Positions 15,903 to 24,981 are shown, counted from the stretch's first letter. The stretch: 64,000 nucleotides of DNA from Clostridium sp. AN503 (GCF_040719375.1 NZ_JBFDTP010000001.1:1240001-1304000), one strand, 5' to 3'. Made by a program: numbers and translations. The notes: generated by a model from the sequence alone, not told the origin.

Positions 15903-17219
15903 ATGCTTAGTTTGTTTGGTATCATTGTTGGTCTGGCAGCATTTATCCTGTTGGCCTATATTGGCTACAACACGATAATCGTTGCGATCGCGGCAGGTAT
16001 GGTGGTCGCCATCTTCGGCGGCATGAATCCGTTTACACTGCTGACGGAAGCGTTCATGCCAAAAGCAGTTGGATTTATGCAGGGGTATTTCCTTATATTC
16101 CTGTTCAGTGCATTGTTTGCACGTTTCATGGGGGACACCGGGGCTGCGCCGTCCATAGCAGTCAAGGTGGCAAGGATTGCCAAAAAGGCGAAGAACAGGG
16201 ACGTACAGCGCTGGCTGGCCGTTATGGTACTTCCGCTGATCCAGCTGATCCTTACATATGGCGGAGTAAATGTATTTGTAGTTGTATTCATTCTGGTGGC
16301 GATCGCCCGCTCTCTGTTTAAAGAGCTGGATATCCCGTGGTGGATGTACACCTGTTCCAGCCTCGGGTCTTCGACGGTGACCATCGGTATGCTGCCCGGA
16401 TCTCCCCAGATCCAGAATATCATCCCGACAGAGTATTTTGGTTCCACCACCATGGCGGCCCCGGTTCTGGGCATCCTGTGTGCCATTATCACCTTTGGCC
16501 TTGGCTCCTACTATGTATGGTGGCAGTGCAGACGCACCAACAAAAGAGGCGAGAGCTTCATGCCTACCGGCGAGCTGATCGACAAAGAGCAGCTTGTGGA
16601 AATTGATCTTAAGGACGAGAAACCGCTGTGGCAGTGCCTGCTTCCCATGGTTGTAGTTATCGTGGTACTGAACGTATTAAAGCAGAGCGCAGTGATCGCC
16701 CTGTTCAGCGGATGCGTTGTAGCGTGGCTTTTATATGACCCGCGTAAACAGAACTTAAAGAAGGTGTTTGCAGGCGCAATGCCCCAGGCGATCATGCCGC
16801 TTGTAACAGTCTGCTGCGCTTCCGGTTTCGGCGGCATGGTTGCGGCTGTACCTGGATTTCAGAATATCGTGACCAGTTTGGATAAGCTCGGCACCAGCCC
16901 GCTTACCATCGTGCTGATCGTCAATATCTGCTCCGGTATCTGCGGCTCCGCGTCCTCCGGTGAGAATATCGCCCTGCAGAACTTTTCAGACCGCTTCATC
17001 GCGACCGGTATCCCCGGGCCGCAGCTGCACAGGTTGGTTGCCATGTCCTCCATCGGCCTGGATACCCTGCCCCACAGCGCAGGTATCATAACCATGCTGT
17101 CCACCACCAAGCTGACCCACAGACAGGGCTACATCAACAGCTTTATCCTGTCCCTGGTGCTTCCGATCGTCATGGCCTGCTTTGCGGCGGTGCTGATCTC
17201 CATGGGCTTTTATTGGTAA
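15903..17219 (+). CDS. GntP-family permease, copy 1
   Basis: 438 residues with about 12 hydrophobic segments. The start LFGIIVGLAAFILLAYIGYN and the segments FARFMGDTGAAPSIAVKVAR, PLIQLILTYGGVNVFVV and VNICSGICGSASSGENIAL are typical of the GntP gluconate/hydroxy-acid proton symporter family. Known members carry gluconate, idonate or beta-hydroxybutyrate. Its place after a CoA transferase and an acyl-CoA dehydrogenase suggests uptake of a small carboxylate that is then CoA-activated. AAAGGGGAAGAAA precedes the start. A strong terminator follows at 17285. Two relatives are at 18717 and 56309. Confidence 0.9.
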   Translation: MLSLFGIIVGLAAFILLAYIGYNTIIVAIAAGMVVAIFGGMNPFTLLTEAFMPKAVGFMQGYFLIFLFSALFARFMGDTGAAPSIAVKVARIAKKAKNRDVQRWLAVMVLPLIQLILTYGGVNVFVVVFILVAIARSLFKELDIPWWMYTCSSLGSSTVTIGMLPGSPQIQNIIPTEYFGSTTMAAPVLGILCAIITFGLGSYYVWWQCRRTNKRGESFMPTGELIDKEQLVEIDLKDEKPLWQCLLPMVVVIVVLNVLKQSAVIALFSGCVVAWLLYDPRKQNLKKVFAGAMPQAIMPLVTVCCASGFGGMVAAVPGFQNIVTSLDKLGTSPLTIVLIVNICSGICGSASSGENIALQNFSDRFIATGIPGPQLHRLVAMSSIGLDTLPHSAGIITMLSTTKLTHRQGYINSFILSLVLPIVMACFAAVLISMGFYW

Positions 17220-17284
17220 AATAGCTGAATTTTGATAAGGCTGTGTTTTGTGAAAATGATCCTGTAACATGTAAATAAAAAATA

Positions 17285-17339
17285 AGTGCCGCACTCTCTA
17301 AGATCCTTGAGATTTTAGAAGGGATGCGGCGCTTTTTTT
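17285..17339 (+). terminator. Rho-independent terminator after GntP permease 1
   Basis: AGTGCCGCA (17285) pairs with TGCGGCGCT (17325; one G-U pair), with a long partly structured loop, and is followed by a run of seven T. It separates the first catabolic module from the second. Confidence 0.8.
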
Positions 17340-17425
17340 CGTTGACACAGTAAAAGAAAATGTGGAGGAAATGACAAAATACGACCATATCCGGGAGGCT
17401 ACTATTTGTATGTTCCTACATAGAT

Positions 17426-17458
17426 ATTTTTTTGTCAAATTGGTAAATTAAACGTAAC
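17426..17458 (+). promoter_or_regulatory. Promoter-region motif shared with nitronate-monooxygenase copy 3
   Basis: A T-run followed by TTGTCAAATTGGTAAA and then ACGTAAC. The region upstream of copy 3 (22621-22659) has a T-run, TTGACAAATTGATAAA and AACGTAAC. The similarity in non-coding DNA of two paralogous modules points to a shared promoter or operator, possibly for one of the PucR-type regulators; the binding protein is not known. Confidence 0.45.
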
Positions 17459-17474
17459 AGTCCAGGACGGCGGG

Positions 17475-17586
17475 AAAACAGGTGCAAAGACAGGCGTTAA
17501 GCTTGCTTATAAGCATGTTTTTGCACCTGTTTTCACATCGGATGGACATCCGATGCTTCTTGTCCGGTCAAAGACCGGACAAGAAG
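17475..17586 (+). other. Three consecutive hairpins in the leader of nitronate-monooxygenase copy 2
   Basis: Stem 1: AAAACAGGTGCAAA (17475) with TTTGCACCTGTTTT (17520), 14 bp perfect. Stem 2: CATCGGATG-GA-CATCCGATG (17536-17555). Stem 3: CTTCTTGTCCGGTC-AAA-GACCGGACAAGAAG (17556-17586), 14 bp perfect. They abut each other, lie 115 bases before the start codon at 17702 and lack a T-run, so a plain terminator is unlikely. Options are an mRNA-stabilising leader, an attenuator or a small mobile repeat. No known RNA family is recognised. Confidence 0.6.
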
Positions 17587-17701
17587 ATGCCGTCCGGAAA
17601 AACAGCAATGGAATATATCAAATCCGCTGGGACTAGGGAGAAGCGGGTAATTATGCACAGAAAATATGCATAGGCAATATGCACAGATTAAGGAGGGCGA
17701 C

Positions 17702-18670
17702 ATGAAAACAAGAATGACAGAAATGCTGGGGATCCAGTACCCGATCATGCAGGGAGGAATGCAGAATCTGGGAGTGCCGGCCCTGGCGGCGGCAGTTTCC
17801 GAAGCGGGGGGCTTAGGAACCATCAATGCAACCATCTACCCGGAGATCGATGACCTGCGGACGGCCATCCGGGAGACGAAAACACTGACGGACAAACCGT
17901 TCTGCGTCAACATTTCCCTGCTTCCGGGCGTGTCCGTGGGGGATGCCACGAAAGAGGTGATCCGGGTCTGTGGCGAGGAAGGCGTGAAGGTGATCGAGAC
18001 TGCCGGGACCAGCCCGAAGGACTTAGTCCCACTGATCCATGATGCGGGGATGCTCCATTTCCACAAGGTGCCGGGCATCAAATATGCGCTGAGCGCGGAG
18101 CGGGCCGGTGTGGACGCGGTGGAGGTCGTGGGCTTTGAGTGCGGTGGTCATCCGGGGGCAGCGGGCCTTGGTTCTGTGGTGCTGACGGACAAGGCGGCAA
18201 AGAAATGTAAGATCCCGGTCATCGCAGGCGGAGGCTACGGAGACGGTTACGGAATGGCGGCGGCTCTCGCCATGGGTGCGGAGGGCGTTGTCATGGGAAC
18301 CCGGTTTGTGGCGACAGTTGACTGCCCGATCCACGACAACTTCAAACAGTGGATGGTGCAGGCGGACGAGGCGGACACGGTGCTCTGCCAGAAAGCGATC
18401 CGCAACATGGTGCGGGTGGCGGACAATGCGACTGCAAAGGAGTGTCTGGAGCTGGAGAAGGAGCCGGGGATCACGGTTGAGAAGCTGATGCCGGTCATCC
18501 AGGGAAAGCGCGGCAGGACCTGCTATCAGAACGGGGATATCGACGGATGCCTGTTCCCGATCGGCACCACGGTCGGGTTGATCGAGGATATTCCCACGGT
18601 GAAGGAAGCGGTCGGCAAAATCGTAAGGGAATTTAAAGAGGCGGTGGAACGCTTAAACCGGATCGGATAA
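17702..18670 (+). CDS. Nitronate monooxygenase-like FMN protein, copy 2
   Basis: 322 residues. Begins KTRMTEMLGIQYPIMQGGMQ. The TIM-barrel FMN-binding pattern follows, with the family His motif GFECGGHPGAAGLGS and the phosphate-binding GGYGDGYGMAAALAMGAEGV. The start at 17702 (not an earlier in-frame ATG) is chosen because AAGGAGGGCGAC lies just before it. Known relatives oxidise nitronates with O2 or act as enoyl-ACP(CoA) reductases (FabK). In this CoA island, with a GntP permease 46 bases downstream, an enoyl- or keto-thioester redox role is inferred. Of the three copies it alone keeps GGH before the proline; the others have AGH. Confidence 0.88.
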   Translation: MKTRMTEMLGIQYPIMQGGMQNLGVPALAAAVSEAGGLGTINATIYPEIDDLRTAIRETKTLTDKPFCVNISLLPGVSVGDATKEVIRVCGEEGVKVIETAGTSPKDLVPLIHDAGMLHFHKVPGIKYALSAERAGVDAVEVVGFECGGHPGAAGLGSVVLTDKAAKKCKIPVIAGGGYGDGYGMAAALAMGAEGVVMGTRFVATVDCPIHDNFKQWMVQADEADTVLCQKAIRNMVRVADNATAKECLELEKEPGITVEKLMPVIQGKRGRTCYQNGDIDGCLFPIGTTVGLIEDIPTVKEAVGKIVREFKEAVERLNRIG

Positions 18671-18716
18671 CGGATGGGACAGGGTTTGAAACAGACAAAA
18701 GAAAAGGAGAAGGTTT

Positions 18717-20048
18717 ATGGAATGGATGAGTTTGTTAGGGGTACTGGCTGCGCTGGCCGTTTTTATCTATCTGGCTTACAGGGGATACAACATTATCTTT
18801 TTGTCGATCCTGTCATCCGTGATCGTTGCGGTGTTCAGCCTGCAGAACCCGGTCACGGTGTTAAATGAAACCTTTGTGGGGACCTTCAGCGGCTTTATCA
18901 AGAGCTGGTTTCTGGTGTACGTGCTGAGCGCGACCTTTGCAAAGCTGATGGGCGAATGCGGGGCGGCCCGTTCCATTGCTCTTAAGATCGCGCGGCTGTG
19001 CAGAAAGCGCCCCATGGAAGAACAGAAATTCTGGGCGGTGCTTTCCATCCCGATCATCAATACGATCCTGTGCTACGGCGGCGTTTCCTCCCTGGTGTGC
19101 GTGTTCATCATGGTCGGGATCGCGAAGGATCTGTTTGAGGAGCTGGATATCCCATGGCACTTCTACGGGATGGCGGCCCTTGGCTCTGCTACATACGCCC
19201 TGGGCGCCCTGCCGGGTGCGCCGGATGTGCTGAACTTAACGCCTACCAGCTATCTGGGGACCACGCCCATGGCGGCTCCGGGACTGGGGATCATTGCAAC
19301 CATCATTATCTTCGGACTGGCCTGCATTTATCTGAAGAGGGCTTTGAGGAGATCGGAAAAGGCGGGAGAGACCTTCCTTCCCACCGGAGCCAGGATCGCG
19401 GCTGATCCGTCCATCGGCGGACAGGACAATATCGAGTATCCGCTCTGGAGGAGCGTTTTGCCCTGTATCGTGCTGCTGGTAGTGATGAATGTGTTGGGAC
19501 AGCCGGTCGTACTGGCTATGTTCTGCGCCATCGTCTGCTGTCTGCTGTTGTTCTGGAACCAGCTCAAAGGGATCTTACAGCCGTGTATCGCTTCCGGGAT
19601 ACCCACAGGCGCGGTGACTGCATGTCTGATCAGCTGTACGGTGGGCTTTGGCAAGGTGGTTTCCACAAGTCCCGCATATCCGCTGGTTGTGGGAGGTCTG
19701 GATTCCATTGCGACCATCCTGCCGCCGGCTTTCCAGATCTTTGTGTGTGTCAATGTGGTGGCGGCCCTCACCAGCTCCTCCACATCGGCTGTATCCATCG
19801 TATTTGATTCCTTTGCGGAGCGTTTTCTTGCAACCGGGATTCCGGCTGCGGCGATCCACAGGATCGCTACGGTTACTTCGCTTGGACTGAACACCCTGCC
19901 GCACAGCGTCGGCGTTTGTAACGCAGCGGGCGCTTCCAGGCTGACGATCGGCGAGATCTACAAACACTATCTTTGGATCACGGTTGTATTTCCGCTGATC
20001 TCTGCGCTGGTACTCTGCGTACTGGTCAGTATGGGGATCTGTTTTTAA
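18717..20048 (+). CDS. GntP-family permease, copy 2
   Basis: 443 residues, about 12 membrane segments. FAKLMGECGAARSIALKIAR, INTILCYGGVSSLVCVFIMV and AALTSSSTSAVSIVFDSFAE match the GntP-family pattern seen in copy 1. AAAAGGAGAAGG precedes the start. It lies between the nitronate-monooxygenase-like gene and a PucR regulator, and only 3 bases separate its stop from the regulator start, so the three form one operon. Probable proton symporter for a hydroxy or unsaturated carboxylate. Confidence 0.9.
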   Translation: MEWMSLLGVLAALAVFIYLAYRGYNIIFLSILSSVIVAVFSLQNPVTVLNETFVGTFSGFIKSWFLVYVLSATFAKLMGECGAARSIALKIARLCRKRPMEEQKFWAVLSIPIINTILCYGGVSSLVCVFIMVGIAKDLFEELDIPWHFYGMAALGSATYALGALPGAPDVLNLTPTSYLGTTPMAAPGLGIIATIIIFGLACIYLKRALRRSEKAGETFLPTGARIAADPSIGGQDNIEYPLWRSVLPCIVLLVVMNVLGQPVVLAMFCAIVCCLLLFWNQLKGILQPCIASGIPTGAVTACLISCTVGFGKVVSTSPAYPLVVGGLDSIATILPPAFQIFVCVNVVAALTSSSTSAVSIVFDSFAERFLATGIPAAAIHRIATVTSLGLNTLPHSVGVCNAAGASRLTIGEIYKHYLWITVVFPLISALVLCVLVSMGICF

Positions 20049-20051
20049 AAA

Positions 20052-21683
20052 ATGAAAATATCATTACAGACAATACTTTACTTTTCTGAATGGGATGAAT
20101 TTGAGACAGGGCCGGGGGTTTGCCGCGATACGTGTTTTTCGGATGTGCTCCTGCTGGACCGGAATATGGAGGAGGCCCACGGGGAATACCTCTATACCGG
20201 CACGGCTGAGGAGGCGGAGGAATATCTAAGAACCTGGAACGGACTAAAAAAATGTCTGCATCTGATCGTGCTGGCGGAGGATGTCTGCCAGGCCCGGAGG
20301 CTTCCGGAGTGGGTGTCCTGGGTCTGGGTGCCCCGGTCTCCCGGCCTGGTGGCGGTGTACAACCAGATCCGCGGGATCTTTTACCGCCTGCGTTCCTGGG
20401 ACAAAAAGCTGGACGAGATCATCCTGACCGGGCAGAACATGGACGTGATGCTGGAAACCTATACGGAGCTGCTTCCCCATCATCTGCTGATGTGGGACGC
20501 GTCCTTTAATATCTGCGCATTTACCAGAAACATCGAGGCGCCCAACAAGAACGTGGAGGAGATGGAGAAAAAGGGATATTTCCTTCCGGAGACTGTGGAA
20601 TTCCTGGTCAGGAAGAATCTGATCGCCAAGTCCACGGATATCAATACGAGATTTTTCACCAGGGATATGCTTCCCTCCGGCAATCAGGCGATCATCCATC
20701 ACTATTTCCGGCAGGGGCTGAGGTTTTATTCGGTGTGCGTCTATGCAAGGGAGGGACAGAACTTTGGACAGGACATCCAGGATCTGATCGAATATTTCTT
20801 TGGCCGGCTGAATTTTTATCTGGACAAGCATGCCCCGGTGTTCCAGGGACAGCATTTTCTCTATGAGTCCTTTTTGATCGGACTGTTGGAGGGGAAGGTC
20901 ACGGATCTGGCGGTGATTGAAGAACGGGCGGCATCCTTCCGGATCCGTCCGGCAGCCAGTTACCGGCTCTACTGCCTCCAGATCAATGATTACAAGATCA
21001 CCCTTGCCCGGTATCTGATCGAGACGATCGCCTCATCCGCGCCGGATGTAAAGCTTTTGCAGTACCAGAACCATGTGCTGATGCTGAAGGCCCAGTCGCG
21101 GCGCGGGGTGCAGACGGAGGAGGAGAGCCAGAACTGGACGGAGCGGGTCACCCGGCTTCTGATGATCCACAACGCCCACTGCGGGGTCAGCTCCGCATTC
21201 AGCCATCTAAAGGACATCCGGACGGCCTATGACCAGGCCCGTTCCGCCTTAGAGTCGGGAATGCTGCTTAACCCGAAGGAGAAGAGCAGGATCTATTTTT
21301 ACAGGGATTATTATCTCTATCATGTTTTAAAGCAGGTGGAGAATAACATCCCTCTGCACTCCCTCTATCCGAGAAGGTTGAACCAGATCCTGGAAAAGGA
21401 TCTAAAGAGCGGCGCCAACAATCTAAAGCTGCTGGACGCCTACCTGGCGAACAACCAGTCGGTGACGGCCACCGCCAGGCAGATGTTCATGCACCGCAAC
21501 AGCGTGATCTACCGGATCCGGAAGATCGAGGAGATGCTGCGGATCGATCTGGAGAACCACAAGGATGTGGTGCGCATGGATTTTTCCCTCCGCGTGCTCC
21601 GGTATCTTTTCTGGACCAATAAAAAGTATGAGAAATACCGGAGTTTGCTGGAGAATGAAGACGATGAGGGGACGTCAGAGTAG
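20052..21683 (+). CDS. PucR/CdaR-type transcriptional regulator, copy 1
   Basis: 543 residues. The C-terminal 70 residues carry the PucR-type HTH, LLDAYLANNQSVTATARQMF then MHRNSVIYRIRKIEEML, preceded by a GGDEF-like regulatory segment (HCGVSSAFSHLKDIRTAYDQ) typical of CdaR/PucR proteins. The N-terminal part is a ligand-sensing region without a named domain that I can recognise. Members activate purine, sugar-diacid or polyketide genes in response to small molecules. Immediate linkage to GntP copy 2 suggests it senses the imported acid. There is no clear ribosome site, consistent with coupling to the upstream gene. A relative is encoded at 46778-48397. Confidence 0.88.
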   Translation: MKISLQTILYFSEWDEFETGPGVCRDTCFSDVLLLDRNMEEAHGEYLYTGTAEEAEEYLRTWNGLKKCLHLIVLAEDVCQARRLPEWVSWVWVPRSPGLVAVYNQIRGIFYRLRSWDKKLDEIILTGQNMDVMLETYTELLPHHLLMWDASFNICAFTRNIEAPNKNVEEMEKKGYFLPETVEFLVRKNLIAKSTDINTRFFTRDMLPSGNQAIIHHYFRQGLRFYSVCVYAREGQNFGQDIQDLIEYFFGRLNFYLDKHAPVFQGQHFLYESFLIGLLEGKVTDLAVIEERAASFRIRPAASYRLYCLQINDYKITLARYLIETIASSAPDVKLLQYQNHVLMLKAQSRRGVQTEEESQNWTERVTRLLMIHNAHCGVSSAFSHLKDIRTAYDQARSALESGMLLNPKEKSRIYFYRDYYLYHVLKQVENNIPLHSLYPRRLNQILEKDLKSGANNLKLLDAYLANNQSVTATARQMFMHRNSVIYRIRKIEEMLRIDLENHKDVVRMDFSLRVLRYLFWTNKKYEKYRSLLENEDDEGTSE

Positions 21684-21696
21684 TCCGTAAAAAAGG

Positions 21697-22501
21697 TTAC
21701 TGCCCCGTAAAGTTTGGTTTTCGTTTTTCGAGAAAGGCGTTCACCGCTTCCGCATGGTCCGCCGTGTGGGTCAGGCGGTCTACATAGTCCGCTTCCATGG
21801 ACATGCACTGGTACAGGTCGGGATAGAAGATACGGTTGACGGCGGCCTTGATCTCCCTGTAGGACATGGTGGGGCCGCCTGCCAGCCGGGCAACCTGCTT
21901 CTGTACGGTTTCCTCCAGGATTTCGTAAGGCACAGCTTTGGTGATGATCCCAAGCTGCGCAGCCTCCTCACCGGAAAAACGCCGTCCGGTCATGAAAAGG
22001 TCCGTGGCCCTGGCGGGGCCGACCCGGCGGGAGAGCATAAGGGAGCTGCCCATATCGGGGGCCAGGCCGATATTTACAAAGGCAAAGGTCATCTTGCTGT
22101 CTGCATCCGCGATGGAGAAATCACAGGCCATGGCGAGGCTTAGGCCTCCGCCTGCGCAGGCGCCTTCGATCCAGCTCACCACCGGTTTTTCTGTCTGCCG
22201 GATGGCGAGTATAAGCTGATTGAAATGTTCCATGTTCACCTTGGTCTGAGTCTCCGGTCTGCAGCCCGTTGGCGTAGCAGTCCACCCGTTTTTTCATGGA
22301 GGTGATGTCCCCGCCCGCGCAGAAGCATCCTTCTGCGCCCCGCAGGACCACGACGCGGACCTCCGGATCAAAGCGGTATGCCAAAAGCGCTTCATGCAGT
22401 TCGGCAGCCATGGCCTGGCTGAGTGCATTCCTTTTTTGGGGGTCATTTAGAATGATGGTTCCGATCCCGTCTTTTACGGATGTGATTAGATACTGGTACA
22501 T
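21697..22501 (-). pseudogene. Enoyl-CoA hydratase/isomerase-family gene (crotonase 1), frameshifted
   Basis: Begins at 22501 (MYQYLITSVKDGIGTIILND, with AAAGGAGG upstream), runs through the oxyanion motif CFCAGGDI, then breaks: a doubled base at 22254-22255 shifts the frame, after which the homology resumes at TKVNMEHFNQLILAIRQTEK. Without the extra base the product is 267 residues. The catalytic region reads GGGLSLAMACDF and FAFVNIGLAPDMGSS: the two Glu residues of true hydratases are absent and an Asp is present, as in PaaG/enoyl-CoA isomerase-type proteins. Convergent with the PucR gene. Otherwise intact, so recent damage or a sequencing error. Confidence 0.8.
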
Positions 22502-22620
22502 GTGCTGATACCTCCTTTCTTAAGGGAATCTTATAATAACCGGCTGACAAAGCCTATGGAGGAATCTACGAAAAACCGGCGGAGGGCATCGGGTTTTCTT
22601 TGTGCAGAATTGCATAGATA

Positions 22621-22659
22621 ATTTTTTGACAAATTGATAAAGTGATATCATAACGTAAC
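22621..22659 (+). promoter_or_regulatory. Promoter-region motif of nitronate-monooxygenase copy 3
   Basis: TTTTTTGACAAATTGATAAA followed by AACGTAAC, closely similar to 17426-17458 upstream of copy 2. TTGACA at 22626 is a perfect -35 hexamer; the -10 is not clear. GGAGGGT at 22674 is the ribosome site. Confidence 0.45.
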
Positions 22660-22683
22660 CGTGTAAATGTATAGGAGGGTACC

Positions 22684-23664
22684 ATGATTAAAACAAAATT
22701 TACTGAAATGTTTGGGATTGAGAAACCGATCGTGCAGGGCGGGATGCAGCATTTGGGCGTTGCGGACTTTGCCTCTCTGGTGAGCAATGCGGGCGGTATG
22801 GGCACCATGAACATCACCTGTTATCCGGGGATCGAGGAATTCCACGAGGACGTCATCAAGATGAAATCCCTGACGGACAAGCCCTTTATCGTAAATATTT
22901 CCCTGGTCCCGGATCTGACCAGGGGCGAGGAGATCTTCAAGTATATCGATGTGTGCGCGAAAGAGAAGGTGGCGGCCATTGAATTTGCCGGAGCTTCACC
23001 GATTGAGTTTATGCCGGCCTGTAAGGAAGCGGGGATCAAGATCATCCACAAGAGTCCCAATGCCAAGGTAGCGGCCAGCATGGCGAGAAAAGGCGCCGAT
23101 GTGATCACGATCGCAGGCTATGAGGTGGCGGGACATCCGAGCCTGGACGGGATCGGTACCTTTGTGATCGCCAACAAGGCGGCAAAGGTCTGCGCCGAGT
23201 ACGGGGTCCCGGTGCTGGCGGCAGGCGGTGTTGCTGACGGCAAGGGCCTGGCGGCTGCCCTGGCGCTGGGCGCCCAGGGTGTTGTCATGGGCACCAGGTT
23301 CGTAGCGACCACAGAATGCCCGATCTCCGACAACCATAAGCAGTGGCTGTTAGACCACACGGAAAAGGATACGGTGCTGATCCAGAAATCCATCCACAAC
23401 GCAGCCCGCGTCGGCAACAACCTGGCGGCAAAGCTGACTCTGGAGATGGAGGCCCGCGGCACTACCCTTCAGGAGCTGATGACAGTCATCTCCGGAAAGA
23501 TCAGCAAGCAGTGCTACAAAAACGGCAATATCGACGGCGGTATCTACGCACTGGGGCCGGCTATGGGCCTGATCGATGATGTGAAGACCGTTAAAGAGCT
23601 GATGGACGATATGGTGGCGGAAGCGGAGAATGTGATTGGAGTTCTGAAGGCGAATATTGTGTAA
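22684..23664 (+). CDS. Nitronate monooxygenase-like FMN protein, copy 3
   Basis: 326 residues, starting IKTKFTEMFGIEKPIVQGGM. The TIM-barrel FMN pattern continues with GYEVAGHPSLDGIGT (family His) and GGVADGKGLAAALALGAQGV. ATAGGAGGGTACC gives the start. It is followed after 15 bases by a CoA transferase and then an acyl-CoA ligase, so these three form one operon. The EVAGH motif is shared with copy 1, whereas copy 2 has ECGGH. Function as in copy 2: FMN-dependent oxidation or reduction, substrate unknown. Confidence 0.88.
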   Translation: MIKTKFTEMFGIEKPIVQGGMQHLGVADFASLVSNAGGMGTMNITCYPGIEEFHEDVIKMKSLTDKPFIVNISLVPDLTRGEEIFKYIDVCAKEKVAAIEFAGASPIEFMPACKEAGIKIIHKSPNAKVAASMARKGADVITIAGYEVAGHPSLDGIGTFVIANKAAKVCAEYGVPVLAAGGVADGKGLAAALALGAQGVVMGTRFVATTECPISDNHKQWLLDHTEKDTVLIQKSIHNAARVGNNLAAKLTLEMEARGTTLQELMTVISGKISKQCYKNGNIDGGIYALGPAMGLIDDVKTVKELMDDMVAEAENVIGVLKANIV

Positions 23665-23679
23665 AAAGGAGACAATGCG

Positions 23680-24951
23680 ATGGAAGACATGAAAAAATAC
23701 AGACCTTTAGAGGGCATCAAGGTTGTGGAGCTGTCCACGATGGTGGCGGCAGGTTCCTGCGGCAGGATGCTGGCGGACTGGGGCGCGGAGATCATCAAGG
23801 TGGAGAGCGCGGGCGGTGATATGTTCCGATATTTCCCCAAGACCTTTTTCGTTCCATGTACAATGGATGAGAACCCTCTGTTTGACAACTTAAATGCGGG
23901 CAAGCGGGGCGTGGTGCTGAACTTAAAGACGCCGGAGGGCATGGAGGCCATGCACAGGCTGCTGGGGGACGCGGATATTTTTCTGACCAACACCCGCCCA
24001 AAGGCGCTGGAGCGTCTGGGCCTGGATTACGATTCCCTGAAAGAGAAGTATCCAAAGCTGATCATGGCGAATGTCAACGGCTTTGGTGAGAAAGGACCGA
24101 AGAAGGACAATCCGGGCTTTGACACGGTGGCCTTCTGGGCAAGCTCCGGTTTCAACGCGGACATGATGGTGGAAGGCCCGGGCAGCTACCCGGTCTACAG
24201 CTCCGCCGGCCCTGGGGATATTGTGACGGCCATGGGCCTCTGCTATGCGATCACGGCGGCGCTCTACAAGAGAAGCCAGACCGGACTGGGAGACCATGTG
24301 AGCAGCTCCCTCTACGGCACGGCCCTGTGGTGTTTCCACATTATGGCGGTTGCAACGGAGGAGCAGTATGGATATACTTATCCAAAGACCAGAGAGAACA
24401 GCGCGCCCACAGGCGCCCCGTTCCGCACCAAGGACAATGAGTGGGTCATGACCACGATCCTGCAGATCGAGAAGCAGTGGCCGATCCTCTGCAACGCCCT
24501 GGGCGTACCGGAGCTGGGCACGGACCCGCGGTACAACACCTCTGAGCGGCAGAGAGACCCGGAAGTGCGAGGGTACCTGATGAAGCTTTTTGAGGATATT
24601 TATAAGACAAAGACCGCGGATGAATGGTGTAAGATCCTGACGGACGCGGATATTGTAAATGACAAGCTGGCCCATTATAAGGATATGGAACACAGTGAAC
24701 AGGCATGGGCCAATGAGTATATCCACGAGGTGACCTGCCCCAACGGAAAGAAATCCATCCTGGTCCGTCCGGCCATGCGCAGTGAGAAGATGGGCGTTCC
24801 GGACTGGAAGCGGGCGCCGATGCTGGGCGAGCATACAGAGGAAGTCTTAAAAGAGTACGGTTATACGGATGAGCAGATCCAGGCAATGAAAGAAAAAGAA
24901 GCGGCAGTCCAGCTGGATGTATCCCAGTATCCGCATCTGGATGAAGCGTGA
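23680..24951 (+). CDS. CaiB/BaiF-family (family III) CoA transferase, copy 2
   Basis: 423 residues. The N-terminus RPLEGIKVVELSTMVAAGSC and LADWGAEIIKVESAGGD are typical, and the catalytic Asp is expected in SSAGPGDIVTAMG. It is more like the copies at 42577 and 54126 than the one at 13265: all three have AAxSCGR-like starts, YDTLN/FDNLN-type segments and a PVY/PIY-x-PxGxGD catalytic region. AAAGGAGACAATGCG precedes the start. Co-operonic with nitronate-monooxygenase copy 3 and the acyl-CoA ligase, so the substrate could be activated either by ligase or by CoA exchange. Confidence 0.9.
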   Translation: MEDMKKYRPLEGIKVVELSTMVAAGSCGRMLADWGAEIIKVESAGGDMFRYFPKTFFVPCTMDENPLFDNLNAGKRGVVLNLKTPEGMEAMHRLLGDADIFLTNTRPKALERLGLDYDSLKEKYPKLIMANVNGFGEKGPKKDNPGFDTVAFWASSGFNADMMVEGPGSYPVYSSAGPGDIVTAMGLCYAITAALYKRSQTGLGDHVSSSLYGTALWCFHIMAVATEEQYGYTYPKTRENSAPTGAPFRTKDNEWVMTTILQIEKQWPILCNALGVPELGTDPRYNTSERQRDPEVRGYLMKLFEDIYKTKTADEWCKILTDADIVNDKLAHYKDMEHSEQAWANEYIHEVTCPNGKKSILVRPAMRSEKMGVPDWKRAPMLGEHTEEVLKEYGYTDEQIQAMKEKEAAVQLDVSQYPHLDEA

Positions 24952-24981
24952 TGGAGACTCTGTTGATATACAGGAGCAGAC

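Noticed and set aside
17475..17586. CRISPR-like array
   Set aside because: The units are palindromes of unequal sequence with no constant repeat and no spacers; no cas gene is nearby.
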